A stretch of DNA of 55,580 bases from Roseburia sp. Its GTDB lineage: Bacteria > Bacillota > Clostridia > Oscillospirales > Ruminococcaceae. The notes below the pieces were generated by a model. That model was not told where the DNA came from and searched no databases. It was given only the letters and a program-made list of their open reading frames with translations. Made by a program: the position numbers and the translations under genes. This document shows, one piece after another, positions 24,571 through 33,715 of this stretch (position 1 is its first letter; each line of letters begins with the position of its first letter). The stretch lies in assembly GCA_023666265.1 (NCBI GenBank), contig JAMPCH010000012.1, forward strand, positions 1-55,580, in the 5' to 3' direction.

Positions 24571-25311
24571 TTAATAGAATACTCTGTTTAAGTACAGTCC
24601 GCATGGGGAGATCGTTTTTCCCGCGTCGGCGCGTTCTCCCGTTTTAAGCGAACGGAGAAGGTCCGCCTCCGTCCGCTTTCCCTCATTGATATAAAGGAGT
24701 GTCCCGACCATGATCCGTACCATATTGTGGAGGAAGCCGCTCCCGCTGACGGTAAAGAGAACGTCGCTCCCGCTCCGCTCAACGGAGAAGTCATAGACCG
24801 TCCGAACGGTGGACTTTAGGTGCGCTTTCGCCTCCGCTTTACAAAACGCGGAAAAATCGTGTTCCCCGATAAAAAGCTTCGCCGCGCCGTCGAGCCGCCG
24901 CTCGTCCAGCTCTCTCGGATAATGGAGCGCGAGCTTTTGAGAAAAAACGTCTCGCTCGGGCGTGTTTTTTACGAGATAGATATATTCCTTCCCCTTCGCG
25001 TGATAGCGGGCGTGAAAATCCGCCGCCGCCTCCTCACAGGTAAGAATGACGATGTCCTCGGGTAAAAGCGCGTTCATACCCGCTTTTAGCCCGCCGAGGG
25101 GGATCGGCGACCCCGTTAAAAAGTTAAAGTAAAATTCCTTGGCGTGGACGCCGGTATCGGTTCGGGAACAGCCGATGATTCCGACCGTTTCGCCGAGGAT
25201 CCGCGCGAGCGCCTCCTCGAGCGTCTGTTGGATCGAGACGGCGTTATTCTGACGCTGAAAGCCATGATAAGCGCCGCCGTGATAGGCGATACATACCTTA
25301 ATATTTCGCAT
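24571..25311 (-). CDS. truA: tRNA pseudouridine(38-40) synthase
   Basis: TruA isomerises uridines 38-40 in the anticodon arm of tRNAs. The start at 25311 (MRNIKVCIAYHGGAYHGFQ) follows AAGGAGG and gives 246 residues, the normal size; the frame is open further upstream but unsupported. The catalytic Asp is in GCSRTDTGVHA. The FHARYHAKGKEYIY and GSGFLHNMVRIMVGTLL motifs are present. The start overlaps nothing but lies 25 bases from the ecfT stop; ecfA-ecfT-truA is a conserved Firmicutes order. Confidence 0.95.
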   Translation of the reverse strand: MRNIKVCIAYHGGAYHGFQRQNNAVSIQQTLEEALARILGETVGIIGCSRTDTGVHAKEFYFNFLTGSPIPLGGLKAGMNALLPEDIVILTCEEAAADFHARYHAKGKEYIYLVKNTPERDVFSQKLALHYPRELDERRLDGAAKLFIGEHDFSAFCKAEAKAHLKSTVRTVYDFSVERSGSDVLFTVSGSGFLHNMVRIMVGTLLYINEGKRTEADLLRSLKTGERADAGKTISPCGLYLNRVFY

Positions 25312-25336
25312 AGCCGCCTCCTTCTCAAAAAATCGA

Positions 25337-26146
25337 TCAGCCAAAGGCGATATTATTGACGATCACCATCCCGAGGACACAGAGCGTCAGCCCCGCCGCG
25401 AAAAAGTCGAGCTTCGTCGCTTTAAGACGGCGTAGTCTCGTCCGCCCCTCGCCGCCGCGATAACAGCGGCACTCCATCGCCGTCGCGAGCTCGCTCGCCC
25501 GTTTAAACGCGCTTACAAAAAGCGGGATCAGGATCGGGATCAGCGCCTTCGCGCGCTTTAACAGCCCCCCGGAATCAAGGTTCGCGCCCCGCGCCTTTTG
25601 AGCCATCATGATCTTATCCGTCTCCTCGATCAGCGTCGGGATAAACCGGAGCGCGATCGTCATCATCATCGACAGCTCATGGACGGGAAACCTCACCTTT
25701 TTAAGCGGGGAGAGGAGGCTCTCGATCGCGTCGGTCAAAACGATCGGCGAGGTCGTATAGGTCAATAGCGACATCCCCGTAATGAGGAGGACGATCCGTA
25801 TGATCATAAACGCCGAGGTCTCGATCCCCTCGCGATAGATCGTAATGATCCAAAAGTCGACGAGCGGCGCGTCCGCCCCTTTAATAAAAAACAGGTTTAA
25901 AACGGCGGTAAATAAGATGATCGGGAGGATCGGCTTTAAGCTTTTTAACATCATTTTAAACGGGATCTCGGACGCGGCGAAGACCATCACCAAAAACGCC
26001 GCCGAGGGGATCAGCCCGTAAAAATTAGAGGAGATAAAAAGCGTCACGACATAGACGATCTCGAGAACGATCTTAAAGCGACTGTCCATGCGGTGGATCA
26101 CGGAATTTCCGGGAAAAAACTGCCCAATCGTAATATCCTTGAGCAT
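25337..26146 (-). CDS. ecfT: Energy-coupling factor transporter transmembrane protein
   Basis: EcfT is the membrane scaffold that links the two ECF ATPases to interchangeable vitamin- or metal-binding S components. The 269-residue product has five or six membrane segments. It also has the cytoplasmic coupling helices with the Ala-Arg-Gly motif (MMAQKARGANLDSGG) and the later AMECRCYRGGEGRTR. I start it at 26146 (MLKDITIGQFFPGNSVIHRMD), the typical family opening. AGGAG is 13 bases away, and an in-frame TTG at 26170 is an alternative. No S-component gene is nearby. Confidence 0.93.
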   Translation of the reverse strand: MLKDITIGQFFPGNSVIHRMDSRFKIVLEIVYVVTLFISSNFYGLIPSAAFLVMVFAASEIPFKMMLKSLKPILPIILFTAVLNLFFIKGADAPLVDFWIITIYREGIETSAFMIIRIVLLITGMSLLTYTTSPIVLTDAIESLLSPLKKVRFPVHELSMMMTIALRFIPTLIEETDKIMMAQKARGANLDSGGLLKRAKALIPILIPLFVSAFKRASELATAMECRCYRGGEGRTRLRRLKATKLDFFAAGLTLCVLGMVIVNNIAFG

Positions 26147-26191
26147 AGGCGGGAATTTTCTCCTTTCCAAAAAATTTCGGCGGTGTCGCCT

Positions 26192-27937
26192 TTACTCCAA
26201 GAGCGCGAGAAGCCGTTCCTCGGCGTGCTCGACGGTATAAACGTCGTCGCCGAGAAGAATATCCCGCTCGGCGAGGAGGTGAGACAGCTTCGTGATCTGC
26301 GGGAGGTCGAGCCCGACCTGACGGATCTCTCGCGCGCGGCGAAATACCGCGTCCGTTTCCTCGAAACAAAACAGCCGCCCGCGGTTCATGACCAAGACCT
26401 TATCGGCGTATCGTACAATATCCTCCATCGAGTGGGAAACGAGGAGGATCGTCGTCCCCGACTCCTTATGATAGGAATAAATTTCGCTTAAAACGCGGTC
26501 GCGCCCCTTTGGGTCGAGACCGGCGGCGGGTTCGTCGAGGATCAGGAGACGGGGCTGCATCGCGATCACGCCCGCGAGCGCGGCGCGTCGCTTTTGACCG
26601 CCCGACAGATCAAAGGGAGAGCGGTTTAAAAGCTCGTCCGATAGCCCCATGCTTTTCGCCGCCGCGCGAACGCGCCGATCGATCTCCTCCTCCGATAGCC
26701 CCATATTCTTCGGTCCGTAGGCGATGTCCTTATAGACGGTCTCCTCAAAGAGCTGGTATTCCGAATATTGAAACACAAGTCCCGCGACAAATCTTACCGC
26801 GCGGATATCCGCGTTTTTTCCCCAGATATTTTCGCGGTCGATATAGATCTCGCCCTCGGTCGGCTTTAATAAGCCGTTTAGGTGTTGGATCAGCGTGGAT
26901 TTCCCGCTCCCCGTATGCCCGATCACGCCGATAAATTCACCTTTCGCGACGGTGAGGCTTACGTGATCGACCGCCGTCGCTTCAAAAGGCGTCCCGACGC
27001 TGTATTTATAGACGAGATCCCTGACCTCGGCGATCGGCTCGGCTTCGGCTTTTGAGATCGGTTTGACTGTCGGGGCGGGTCCTTTCCCTTTTTTTAAGGG
27101 CAGTTTTTCCAGCTCCCGGAGCGCCTCTTCCTCGTTTAAGACCTCCTTAGAGACCGAGATCCCCTTTTTGTGAAGGCGGTGCATCAATTCCGTGACCTGC
27201 GGTACGTCCAACGAGCGGGCGCGTAGCTCCTCCACACGGGAGAAGATCCGGCGCGGCTCGTCGTCCATTAAAATTTTCCCATGATCCATGACGACGACGC
27301 GCTCCGCCTGCGCTGCTTCTTCCATATAATGGGTGATCAGGACGATCGTGACCCCTTGGGAATGGAGAAGGCGAACGGTATTCATGACCTCGCGCCGCCC
27401 CTTTGGGTCGAGCATCGCGGTCGGCTCGTCGAGGACGATACAGTCGGGGCGCATCGCGAGTACTCCGGCGATCGCGACGCGCTGTTTTTGACCGCCCGAG
27501 AGCTGATGAGGCGAATGAGCGCGGTAATCGTACATACTGACGGTCTTTAGCGCCTCGTCCACCCTTCGGCGGATCTCCTCGGGGGGGACGCCGAGATTTT
27601 CGAGTGCGAAGGCGACGTCCTCCTCGACGACGGTCGCGACGAGCTGGTTATCCGGGTTTTGAAAAACCATACCGACCGTCTGACGCACGTCGAAAATACG
27701 TTCGTCGTCCGCCGTGTCGATCCCGTTGATCGTGACCCTTCCCGCCGTCCCGACGAGAATCCCGTTGAGATGCTTCGCGAGGGTGGATTTCCCACAGCCG
27801 TTATGTCCGAGTACCGCTAAAAACTGTCCCTTCGGGACGCTCAGCGTGATCCCGTCGAGCGCCTTTAGACTGCCGCTGACGTTTCCGTCGTCGTCATAGG
27901 TTCGGTATTCATATTCTAAATCCTTTATTTCGATCAT
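26192..27937 (-). CDS. Fused ECF transporter ATPases (EcfA1-EcfA2 in one chain)
   Basis: The 581-residue protein carries two complete ABC ATPases in tandem. Half one has Walker A GHNGCGKSTLAKHLNG, signature LSGGQKQRVAIAG and Walker B CIVLDEPTAMLDP. Half two begins near residue 310 with GHTGSGKSTLIQHLNG, LSGGQKRRAALAG and LLILDEPAAGLDP. In most bacteria these are two genes, ecfA1 and ecfA2, whose products pair to power ECF vitamin uptake. Here the heterodimer is covalently linked by a Lys/Pro-rich linker (about 270-305). The start MIEIKDLEYEY at 27937 is chosen by homology. EcfT follows 45 bases on. Confidence 0.93.
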   Translation of the reverse strand: MIEIKDLEYEYRTYDDDGNVSGSLKALDGITLSVPKGQFLAVLGHNGCGKSTLAKHLNGILVGTAGRVTINGIDTADDERIFDVRQTVGMVFQNPDNQLVATVVEEDVAFALENLGVPPEEIRRRVDEALKTVSMYDYRAHSPHQLSGGQKQRVAIAGVLAMRPDCIVLDEPTAMLDPKGRREVMNTVRLLHSQGVTIVLITHYMEEAAQAERVVVMDHGKILMDDEPRRIFSRVEELRARSLDVPQVTELMHRLHKKGISVSKEVLNEEEALRELEKLPLKKGKGPAPTVKPISKAEAEPIAEVRDLVYKYSVGTPFEATAVDHVSLTVAKGEFIGVIGHTGSGKSTLIQHLNGLLKPTEGEIYIDRENIWGKNADIRAVRFVAGLVFQYSEYQLFEETVYKDIAYGPKNMGLSEEEIDRRVRAAAKSMGLSDELLNRSPFDLSGGQKRRAALAGVIAMQPRLLILDEPAAGLDPKGRDRVLSEIYSYHKESGTTILLVSHSMEDIVRYADKVLVMNRGRLFCFEETDAVFRRAREIRQVGLDLPQITKLSHLLAERDILLGDDVYTVEHAEERLLALLE

Positions 27938-27965
27938 GCTATACCGTTCTTTCTTTTTGTCCGAA

Positions 27966-28832
27966 TTATCCGAAGGTGACCGCCGCAGTACTCCCACAGG
28001 GGATCGCGAGTCCCGTTTCCCTCACGGGAAGGGCGATCTCCTCGGCGTTCACGGAGATCTTATATTTTCGCCCGACCGTCATCTCGAGGAGATACGCCAT
28101 GACCGAGGGAGACAGCCCGGTCGTATAACTGTTTAAAAGGAGAAACAGCGGTCGGTCGGACAGGATCGCCGTACAGCGCTCCATCAGCTCGTATATACAG
28201 TCCTCAAGCTTCCACATTTCTCCGTTCGTCCCGCGCCCATAGCTCGGCGGGTCGAGAATGATCGCGTCGTAACGATTTCCTCGGCGGATCTCCCGCCCGA
28301 GGAATTTCATAGCGTCGTCAACGATCCAGCGGATCGGCGCATCGGACAGCCCGCTGAGCCGCGCGTTTTCTCTTGCCCAGTCCACCATACCCTTGACCGC
28401 GTCGAGGTGACAGACCTTCGCCCCCGCTTTCGCACAGGCGAGGGTAGCGCCCCCGGTATAGGCGAAAAGGTTCAGTACGCCGATCTCTCGCCGCGCCTCG
28501 CGGATCTGATCCGCACAGTAATCCCAGTTGACCGCCTGTTCGGGGAAAAGTCCCATATGCTTAAAGCCGGTCGGCTTGACGAGGAAGGTCAGCTCTTTAT
28601 AGCCGATCCGTCCGCTCTCGGGGAAGCGCTTACGATATTCCCAGCTCCCGCCGCCCGAGCGGGAGCGGTGATAGACCGCGTGCGCCGTTTTCCATTCCGG
28701 CGCGGGCGCGGGGTTTTTCCAGATGATCTGGGGGTCGGGGCGGATCAGGATCAGCTCTCCCCAGCGTTCGAGCCTTTCGCCGTCCGACGCGTCGATCAGG
28801 CAGTAGTCCCGCCATTCGTTTGAAATTCTCAT
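27966..28832 (-). CDS. Class I SAM-dependent methyltransferase, RlmI/RlmK-like
   Basis: The 288-residue protein has an N-terminal strand-rich part (WRDYCLIDASDGERLERWG). A Rossmann methyltransferase follows, with VLNLFAYTGGATLACAKAGAKVCHLDAVKGMVDWARENA (SAM loop and acidic ribose contact). The motif IV sequence is AIILDPPSYGRG, typical of rRNA base methyltransferases of the RlmI/RlmK group. The target is not known. MRISNEWRDY at 28832 fits relatives; ATG 28844 is an in-frame alternative. It lies 29 bases from the EcfA gene. Confidence 0.85.
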   Translation of the reverse strand: MRISNEWRDYCLIDASDGERLERWGELILIRPDPQIIWKNPAPAPEWKTAHAVYHRSRSGGGSWEYRKRFPESGRIGYKELTFLVKPTGFKHMGLFPEQAVNWDYCADQIREARREIGVLNLFAYTGGATLACAKAGAKVCHLDAVKGMVDWARENARLSGLSDAPIRWIVDDAMKFLGREIRRGNRYDAIILDPPSYGRGTNGEMWKLEDCIYELMERCTAILSDRPLFLLLNSYTTGLSPSVMAYLLEMTVGRKYKISVNAEEIALPVRETGLAIPCGSTAAVTFG

Positions 28833-28863
28833 ATTTATGATCATTCCCTTCCTCTGGAGGCAG

Positions 28864-28933
28864 TTTGTGCCGAGAGGATTTGCCGAGGCACAAACAACGG
28901 GTTTGAAAAATCTTCGATTTTTCAAACTTTTCC
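28864..28933 (-). other. Two strong hairpins between glmM and the methyltransferase gene
   Basis: TTTGTGCC/GGCACAAA forms one stem. GTTTGAAAAATC-TTC-GATTTTTCAAAC forms a perfect 12-bp stem. They lie within about 15 bases past the glmM stop and may end or process the transcript. No U-run is present, so a 3'-end or RNA-stability role is a guess. Confidence 0.5.
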
Positions 28934-28940
28934 GTTCCGG

Positions 28941-30296
28941 CTAAGCGAGCCGCGCCTTGATCTCGTCGGCGATCCGATTTGTCCATTTCGTGACGTCCGC
29001 CTCGTTTTTCCCTTCGATCATGACGCGGACGAGCGGCTCTGTCCCGCTCTCGCGGACGAGGATCCTTCCGTCCTCGCCGAGCGCTTGTTCCGCCTCACGG
29101 ATCGCCTCCGCGATCCTCTCGTCCTTTTGCCATTTTCCCTTGCTCTGTTCGGGGATACGGACGTTTAAGAGAAGCTGGGGGAAGTCCTCGATCTCGGCGG
29201 TAAGCGAGGAGAGGGGAGCGCCCGTCTCCGCGAGGAGGCGGATCAGCTGGACGGCGGTGAGCTGACCGTCGCCCGTCGTGGCGTGATCGAGGAAGATGAT
29301 GTGACCCGACTGTTCTCCGCCGATGTTATAGCCGTTTTTGAGCATTTCCTCCAAGACGTACCGATCGCCGACCGCCGTACAGACCGTACCGAGCCGATGT
29401 TTTTTCATATAGGTGTGAAAGCCGAGATTACTCATGACCGTCACGACGGCGGTATCGTTTTTGAGCGTACCGCGCTCCTTCATACGCTCCGACAGGATCG
29501 CGATGAGCTTATCGCCGTCGACCGCTTTTCCGTTTTCGTCGGCGGCGAGACAGCGATCCGCGTCGCCGTCGAACGCGATCCCGAGGTCGTACTTTCCTTT
29601 TTTTACGGCGTCACAGAGCCGATCGAGGTGGGTCGAGCCGCAGTTCTCGTTGATGTTACAGCCGTCCGGCTCGGCGCTCAATAGAGCGAAGTCAGTGCCG
29701 AGACCCCGAAACAGCTTTTCCGCCGTCGCCGAGGCGCTTCCGTTCGCGCAGTCGATCAGAACGCGCAGGTCTTTTTTCGCTTCTCCCGCCGTTTCGAGGA
29801 GGCGATCGACATAGTCGTCGACCGCCGTTTCGCGGCGGGCGATCCTCCCGACCGCCGTCCCGTCGCGAAGCGTGATCCTGTCGGGGTGGTCGAGGATCAG
29901 CGCCTCGATCTCGTTCTCCACCTCGTCGGGGAGCTTAAAGCCCGTTCCCGAAAAAAGCTTGATCCCGTTGTATTCGACGCTGTTATGCGACGCGGAGATC
30001 ATAACGCCCGCATCCGCGCCGTATCGCTTTACGAGATAGGCGACCGCCGGGGTCGGGACGATCCCGAGAAGCTCCGCGTCCGCGCCGACCGATAAGATCC
30101 CCGCCGCGAGCGCCGCCTCGAGGATATCCGAGGAAACACGTGTATCCTTCCCGATGAGGATCCTCGCGCGACCCTCGCCCTTCTTTTGTTTGGTCAGTAC
30201 GAGCGCCGCCGCCCGCCCGATCTGCATGGCGGTCTCACAGCTAAGCTCCGTAACAGCCACGCCGCGCGCGCCGTCTGTACCGAATAATCTTCCCAT
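28941..30296 (-). CDS. glmM: Phosphoglucosamine mutase
   Basis: GlmM interconverts glucosamine-6-phosphate and glucosamine-1-phosphate on the way to UDP-GlcNAc and peptidoglycan. The 451-residue protein has the opening GRLFGTDGARGVA, the phosphoserine loop MISASHNSVEYNG, the metal-binding loop AFDGDADRCLAAD, the sugar-binding loop GGEQSGHII and the phosphate-binding RESGTEPLVRVMIEG. All key residues are visible and length is standard. It lies in the long minus-strand block downstream of ruvB. Confidence 0.97.
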   Translation of the reverse strand: MGRLFGTDGARGVAVTELSCETAMQIGRAAALVLTKQKKGEGRARILIGKDTRVSSDILEAALAAGILSVGADAELLGIVPTPAVAYLVKRYGADAGVMISASHNSVEYNGIKLFSGTGFKLPDEVENEIEALILDHPDRITLRDGTAVGRIARRETAVDDYVDRLLETAGEAKKDLRVLIDCANGSASATAEKLFRGLGTDFALLSAEPDGCNINENCGSTHLDRLCDAVKKGKYDLGIAFDGDADRCLAADENGKAVDGDKLIAILSERMKERGTLKNDTAVVTVMSNLGFHTYMKKHRLGTVCTAVGDRYVLEEMLKNGYNIGGEQSGHIIFLDHATTGDGQLTAVQLIRLLAETGAPLSSLTAEIEDFPQLLLNVRIPEQSKGKWQKDERIAEAIREAEQALGEDGRILVRESGTEPLVRVMIEGKNEADVTKWTNRIADEIKARLA

Positions 30297-30376
30297 AAAA
30301 AATCTCCTCTCTTACTTTAGAAAGATATATTATTATATTATTATATTTTTAATCGCGAAAAGTGTTCCCGCGCGGA

Positions 30377-31426
30377 TCACTCAAAGGTCTGTTGTCCCCG
30401 CTGTTCCAGCCCGAGGTGGCGATAGGCGAGCGCGGTCACCATCCGCCCTCGGGGCGTTCGCGAGAGAAAGCCGAGCTGCATCAGAAACGGCTCGCATACG
30501 TCCTCGAGCGTGACCGATTCCTCTCCGAGCGCGGCGGCGAGCGTCTCCAAGCCGACGGGTCCGCCGTTATAGCCCTTTATGATCATGGTGAGCATTCGGC
30601 GGTCGAGGCTATCGAGACCGAGCTTATCGATCTCGAGGCGGTCGAGCGCGATGTCGGTCAGCTCTCTTGTGACCTTCCCGTCGCCCATGACCTCGGCGAA
30701 GTCCCGTACCCGCTTTAACATTCGGTTCGCGATACGCGGCGTTCCGCGCGAGCGGCGGGCGAGCTCTCTCGCGCCCTCCTTCTCGGTCGGGATCGAGAGG
30801 ATCACCGACGAGCGGAGGATAATGTCGCAAAGCTGATCCTCCGAGTAAAGCTCAAGCCGCTCGATCACGCCGAACCGATCGCGGAGCGGTCCGGTAAGCT
30901 GACCCGCGCGGGTCGTCGCGCCGATGAGGGTAAAATGGGGAAGGTCGATCCGAATGGACTGCGCCGAGGGACCTTTCCCGATGATAATATCGAGAACATA
31001 GTCCTCCATCGCGGGGTAGAGAACCTCCTCGACCTGTCGCGAAAGACGGTGGATCTCGTCGATAAAGAGGACGTCGCCGTCCTTTAGGTTCGTGAGGAGC
31101 GCCGCGAGGTCGCCCGGCTTCTCGATCGCGGGACCCGACGTAACGCGAAAGTTTACGCCCATTTCGTTCGCGATGATCCCCGCGAGGGTCGTCTTACCGA
31201 GCCCCGGCGGACCGTATAAAAGAACGTGATCCAAGCTGTCGCCGCGTGCCTTCGCCGCCTCGATATAGATCTTCATATTTTCCTTTACCTTATCCTGTCC
31301 GATGTATTCGGAGAGGGTCTTTGGGCGAAGGCTGTATTCGAGGTCGACGTCCTCGGACGTAAAATCCGGCTCGATGATCCGCTCGCGGCGCTCGCGAGGC
31401 TCGTTATTTCCGTTTGTTTCGATCAA
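30377..31426 (-). CDS. ruvB: Holliday junction branch migration ATPase RuvB
   Basis: RuvB is the hexameric motor that drives branch migration of Holliday junctions bound by RuvA. The 349-residue product has [19 protein letters not shown], Walker [13 protein letters not shown], Walker [11 protein letters not shown], sensor 1 [10 protein letters not shown] and the arginine-finger region [13 protein letters not shown] winged-helix C-terminal domain follows ([15 protein letters not shown] ... FLSRTPRGR). It lies 48 bases after ruvA on the same transcript. Confidence 0.97.
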   Translation of the reverse strand: MIETNGNNEPRERRERIIEPDFTSEDVDLEYSLRPKTLSEYIGQDKVKENMKIYIEAAKARGDSLDHVLLYGPPGLGKTTLAGIIANEMGVNFRVTSGPAIEKPGDLAALLTNLKDGDVLFIDEIHRLSRQVEEVLYPAMEDYVLDIIIGKGPSAQSIRIDLPHFTLIGATTRAGQLTGPLRDRFGVIERLELYSEDQLCDIILRSSVILSIPTEKEGARELARRSRGTPRIANRMLKRVRDFAEVMGDGKVTRELTDIALDRLEIDKLGLDSLDRRMLTMIIKGYNGGPVGLETLAAALGEESVTLEDVCEPFLMQLGFLSRTPRGRMVTALAYRHLGLEQRGQQTFE

Positions 31427-31473
31427 AATTTATCATTCCTTCCTGTGAAGGGAGTTTCCTCTCCAAGATCCGT

Positions 31474-32079
31474 TTATGCGCGAGCACTCAGGCTTTTCAG
31501 AGCTTCTTTTACAAGCTCGGAAACGGGAAGCTCGGGCGAAAGCCGCGCGACCGCCTTTTGCGCTTCCGAGTTGGAAAAGCCGAGGACGACGAGCGCCGCG
31601 ATCGCCTCCGAAACGGCGTTTGAGGCGGTCGGAACAGCGCCCGTATCGGAGTAGGGAAGGGCGGTCGCACCCTCCGCCTGTTTCGCGAGTTTATCCTTTA
31701 ATTCGAGAATGATCCGATCGGCGATCTTTTTCCCGATCCCGGGCGCGCGGGTGAGCGCCTTACTGTCTCCGCCCGCGACGGAGAGGGCGAAGCCCTGAGG
31801 CGAGAGGTCGGAGAGGATCGAGAGCGCCGCCTTCGGCCCTACGCCGTTCACCGAGAGGAGCATTTTAAAACAATTCAGCTCCGCCTCGTCCCCAAAGCCG
31901 AAAAGCTCCGCCGCGTCCTCGCGGATATTTAAAAGGGTGAGGAGCGTCGCTTCCTTCCCGACGGTAAGCCCGGAGAGCGTGTACGCCGTCGTGCGACAGC
32001 CGTAGCCGACCCCCGCACATTCGACGACCGCCAAATTCTGTTCGATATGGACGACGATCCCGTGTACGCTGTAGATCAT
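31474..32079 (-). CDS. ruvA: Holliday junction-binding protein RuvA
   Basis: This 201-residue protein has the OB-fold start MIYSVHGIVVHIEQNLAVVECAGVGYGC. Two helix-hairpin-helix motifs follow (LLSVNGVGPKAALSILSDLS; LTRAPGIGKKIADRIILELKDKL), then the flexible linker and the C-terminal RuvB-binding three-helix domain. It clamps four-way junctions and recruits RuvB. It lies between a TPR-like membrane protein gene and ruvB. Confidence 0.96.
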   Translation of the reverse strand: MIYSVHGIVVHIEQNLAVVECAGVGYGCRTTAYTLSGLTVGKEATLLTLLNIREDAAELFGFGDEAELNCFKMLLSVNGVGPKAALSILSDLSPQGFALSVAGGDSKALTRAPGIGKKIADRIILELKDKLAKQAEGATALPYSDTGAVPTASNAVSEAIAALVVLGFSNSEAQKAVARLSPELPVSELVKEALKSLSARA

Positions 32080-32117
32080 AGATACTTCCTTTCTTTCGTG
32101 CCGCTTGTCCCGAGGGG

Positions 32118-33092
32118 CTATGAGGCGATCGAGCGGTACGCGCTGAGCGGCGCGGTCTCCCGCGCCTCGTCGCGCCGCGCGAGCTCTTCGGCGAGCTTTT
32201 CGACCTCGGGGTTGATCCCCTCGGTCTTGGCATGGAACATATATTCGACGATCTCGCGGATCGTTTCAAATTCTTCTTTATCATCCACCAGGGTGAGCGC
32301 GTGGACGGCGGCTTCCCGCGCCCCGTCAAAATCCCCGACACAGGCGCAGCAGAGCGCGAGGTTTACGAGGATACAATGGTTCAGCCCGTCCTTTCGGAGC
32401 AGGTCGATCCGACGAAAAAGCCCGATCGCCTCGGCGTATCTTTTTTCATACATTCGGATCAGTCCAAAGCGATAATACGCGAGCTCGCGACAATCCCGAA
32501 ACTGTTCACCCTCGAGTCCCATGACAAATTCAAACCATTTTTCCCCCTCGTCCCGATCCGCCGAGGAACAATATAAATAATAGGAAGAAACAACGCCGAT
32601 AAAGACCGTTTCGTTCGGAAATTCCTTCGTGGCTCGGATAAAATGGGGGATCAGGACGATGTAGTTATGGAGGTGGCGCGCCATATCGAGGTAACAAGCG
32701 CGGCGCATACGCGGATCGTTCGCGACGGCGAGACATCTTTCGTAATTTCGGATCGCTTCGTCGAAATCACCGTTGACGCGGTTAAAGATCGCGTCGAGGA
32801 AATAATACTTTCCCCTAAGCCGTCCTTCGAGGTGATATTCGCGGATGGCGTAGCTCGCGCTGAAGCCGTCCGGGCGGCGAAAGCTTTGATAAACGGAGAT
32901 CTTCACAAGGATCGGGGCGAGGAAAAAGGCGAGCGTAGATAAGGTCAACAGCGTTATGAGCGCGGCGAAGCTCCCGGGACTTTCATAGCTGTCGCGCCCG
33001 ATCGCGACCAAGACGCCGACTAAGACTAAGTTACAGAGAAACGCGATGATCGAGACGATCATCTCGAGCCTTGTATTCGGGCTTCGGTTCAT
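32118..33092 (-). CDS. Membrane-anchored TPR-like protein within the ruv cluster
   Basis: I start this gene at 33092 (MNRSPNTRLEMIVSIIAFLC) because AGGAGG lies just upstream; it gives 324 residues. Two membrane segments at about residues 10-30 and 43-62 are followed by helical pairs typical of tetratricopeptide-like repeats (DEAIRNYERCLAVAND, EAIGLFRRIDLLRKD, DGAREAAVHALTLVDD). No enzyme motif is seen. It lies between ruvC and ruvA, an unusual place, and is probably co-transcribed with them. Its function and any link to recombination are unknown. Confidence 0.75.
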   Translation of the reverse strand: MNRSPNTRLEMIVSIIAFLCNLVLVGVLVAIGRDSYESPGSFAALITLLTLSTLAFFLAPILVKISVYQSFRRPDGFSASYAIREYHLEGRLRGKYYFLDAIFNRVNGDFDEAIRNYERCLAVANDPRMRRACYLDMARHLHNYIVLIPHFIRATKEFPNETVFIGVVSSYYLYCSSADRDEGEKWFEFVMGLEGEQFRDCRELAYYRFGLIRMYEKRYAEAIGLFRRIDLLRKDGLNHCILVNLALCCACVGDFDGAREAAVHALTLVDDKEEFETIREIVEYMFHAKTEGINPEVEKLAEELARRDEARETAPLSAYRSIAS

Positions 33093-33153
33093 GCCGCTTT
33101 TCCTCCTTCCATAAAGAATAAGACCCAAAAGCTTATCCGCCCCGTCCCAAGGG

Positions 33154-33645
33154 CTAACGATAATTACTGAGCTGAGAATTATAGCTGTGGGCGTGACAGA
33201 TCGCGATCGCGAGCGCGTCGGCGGTATCATCGGGCTTTGGGATCTCGTCGAGCCTCAGGATACGCGTCGTCATCTCTTGAACCTGCTTTTTTACGGCTTT
33301 CCCATAGCCCGTGACCGATTGCTTAACTTGGAGCGGGGTATACTCAAAAATTTCGATGTTTCGCTGTTTCGCCGCGAGAAGGACGATCCCCCGCGCCTGA
33401 GCGACGTCGATCGCCGTTTTTTGATTTGTTGTGAAGTACAGGCGCTCGATCGAGAGAAACTGCGGCGTATATCGGTCGAGGATATAACAAAGGTCGTTAT
33501 AGATCTCGGAAAGGCGGGTGTAAAAATCCATTTCCGAGGGCGTAGTGACCGCCCCGTATTCGATCGTCCGAAACTTCGCTTTTTCATATTCGAGGATCCC
33601 AAAGCCGACGATCGCGTACCCGGGGTCGATCCCTATAATTCTCAA
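33154..33645 (-). CDS. ruvC: Holliday junction resolvase RuvC
   Basis: The 163-residue endonuclease cuts Holliday junctions symmetrically. The RNase-H-like catalytic acids are visible: Asp in RIIGIDPGYAIVGFG, Glu in FLSIERLYFTTN and Asp in PDDTADALAIAICHAH. The start is TTG at 33645 behind AAGGA with nine-base spacing. A promoter at 33678-33706 makes it the first gene of the ruv unit. Confidence 0.95.
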   Translation of the reverse strand: MRIIGIDPGYAIVGFGILEYEKAKFRTIEYGAVTTPSEMDFYTRLSEIYNDLCYILDRYTPQFLSIERLYFTTNQKTAIDVAQARGIVLLAAKQRNIEIFEYTPLQVKQSVTGYGKAVKKQVQEMTTRILRLDEIPKPDDTADALAIAICHAHSYNSQLSNYR

Positions 33646-33677
33646 AGCTATACCGTCCTTTCGGTGCTTAACAATTC

Positions 33678-33706
33678 ATTATACCATATTTTAAAGAAAA
33701 TTGCAA
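33678..33706 (-). promoter_or_regulatory. Promoter of the ruvC unit
   Basis: Minus strand TTGCAA (33706-33701), 17 bases, TATAAT (33683-33678), about 33 bases upstream of the TTG start of ruvC. Confidence 0.8.
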
Positions 33707-33715
33707 CTTTTTCCT

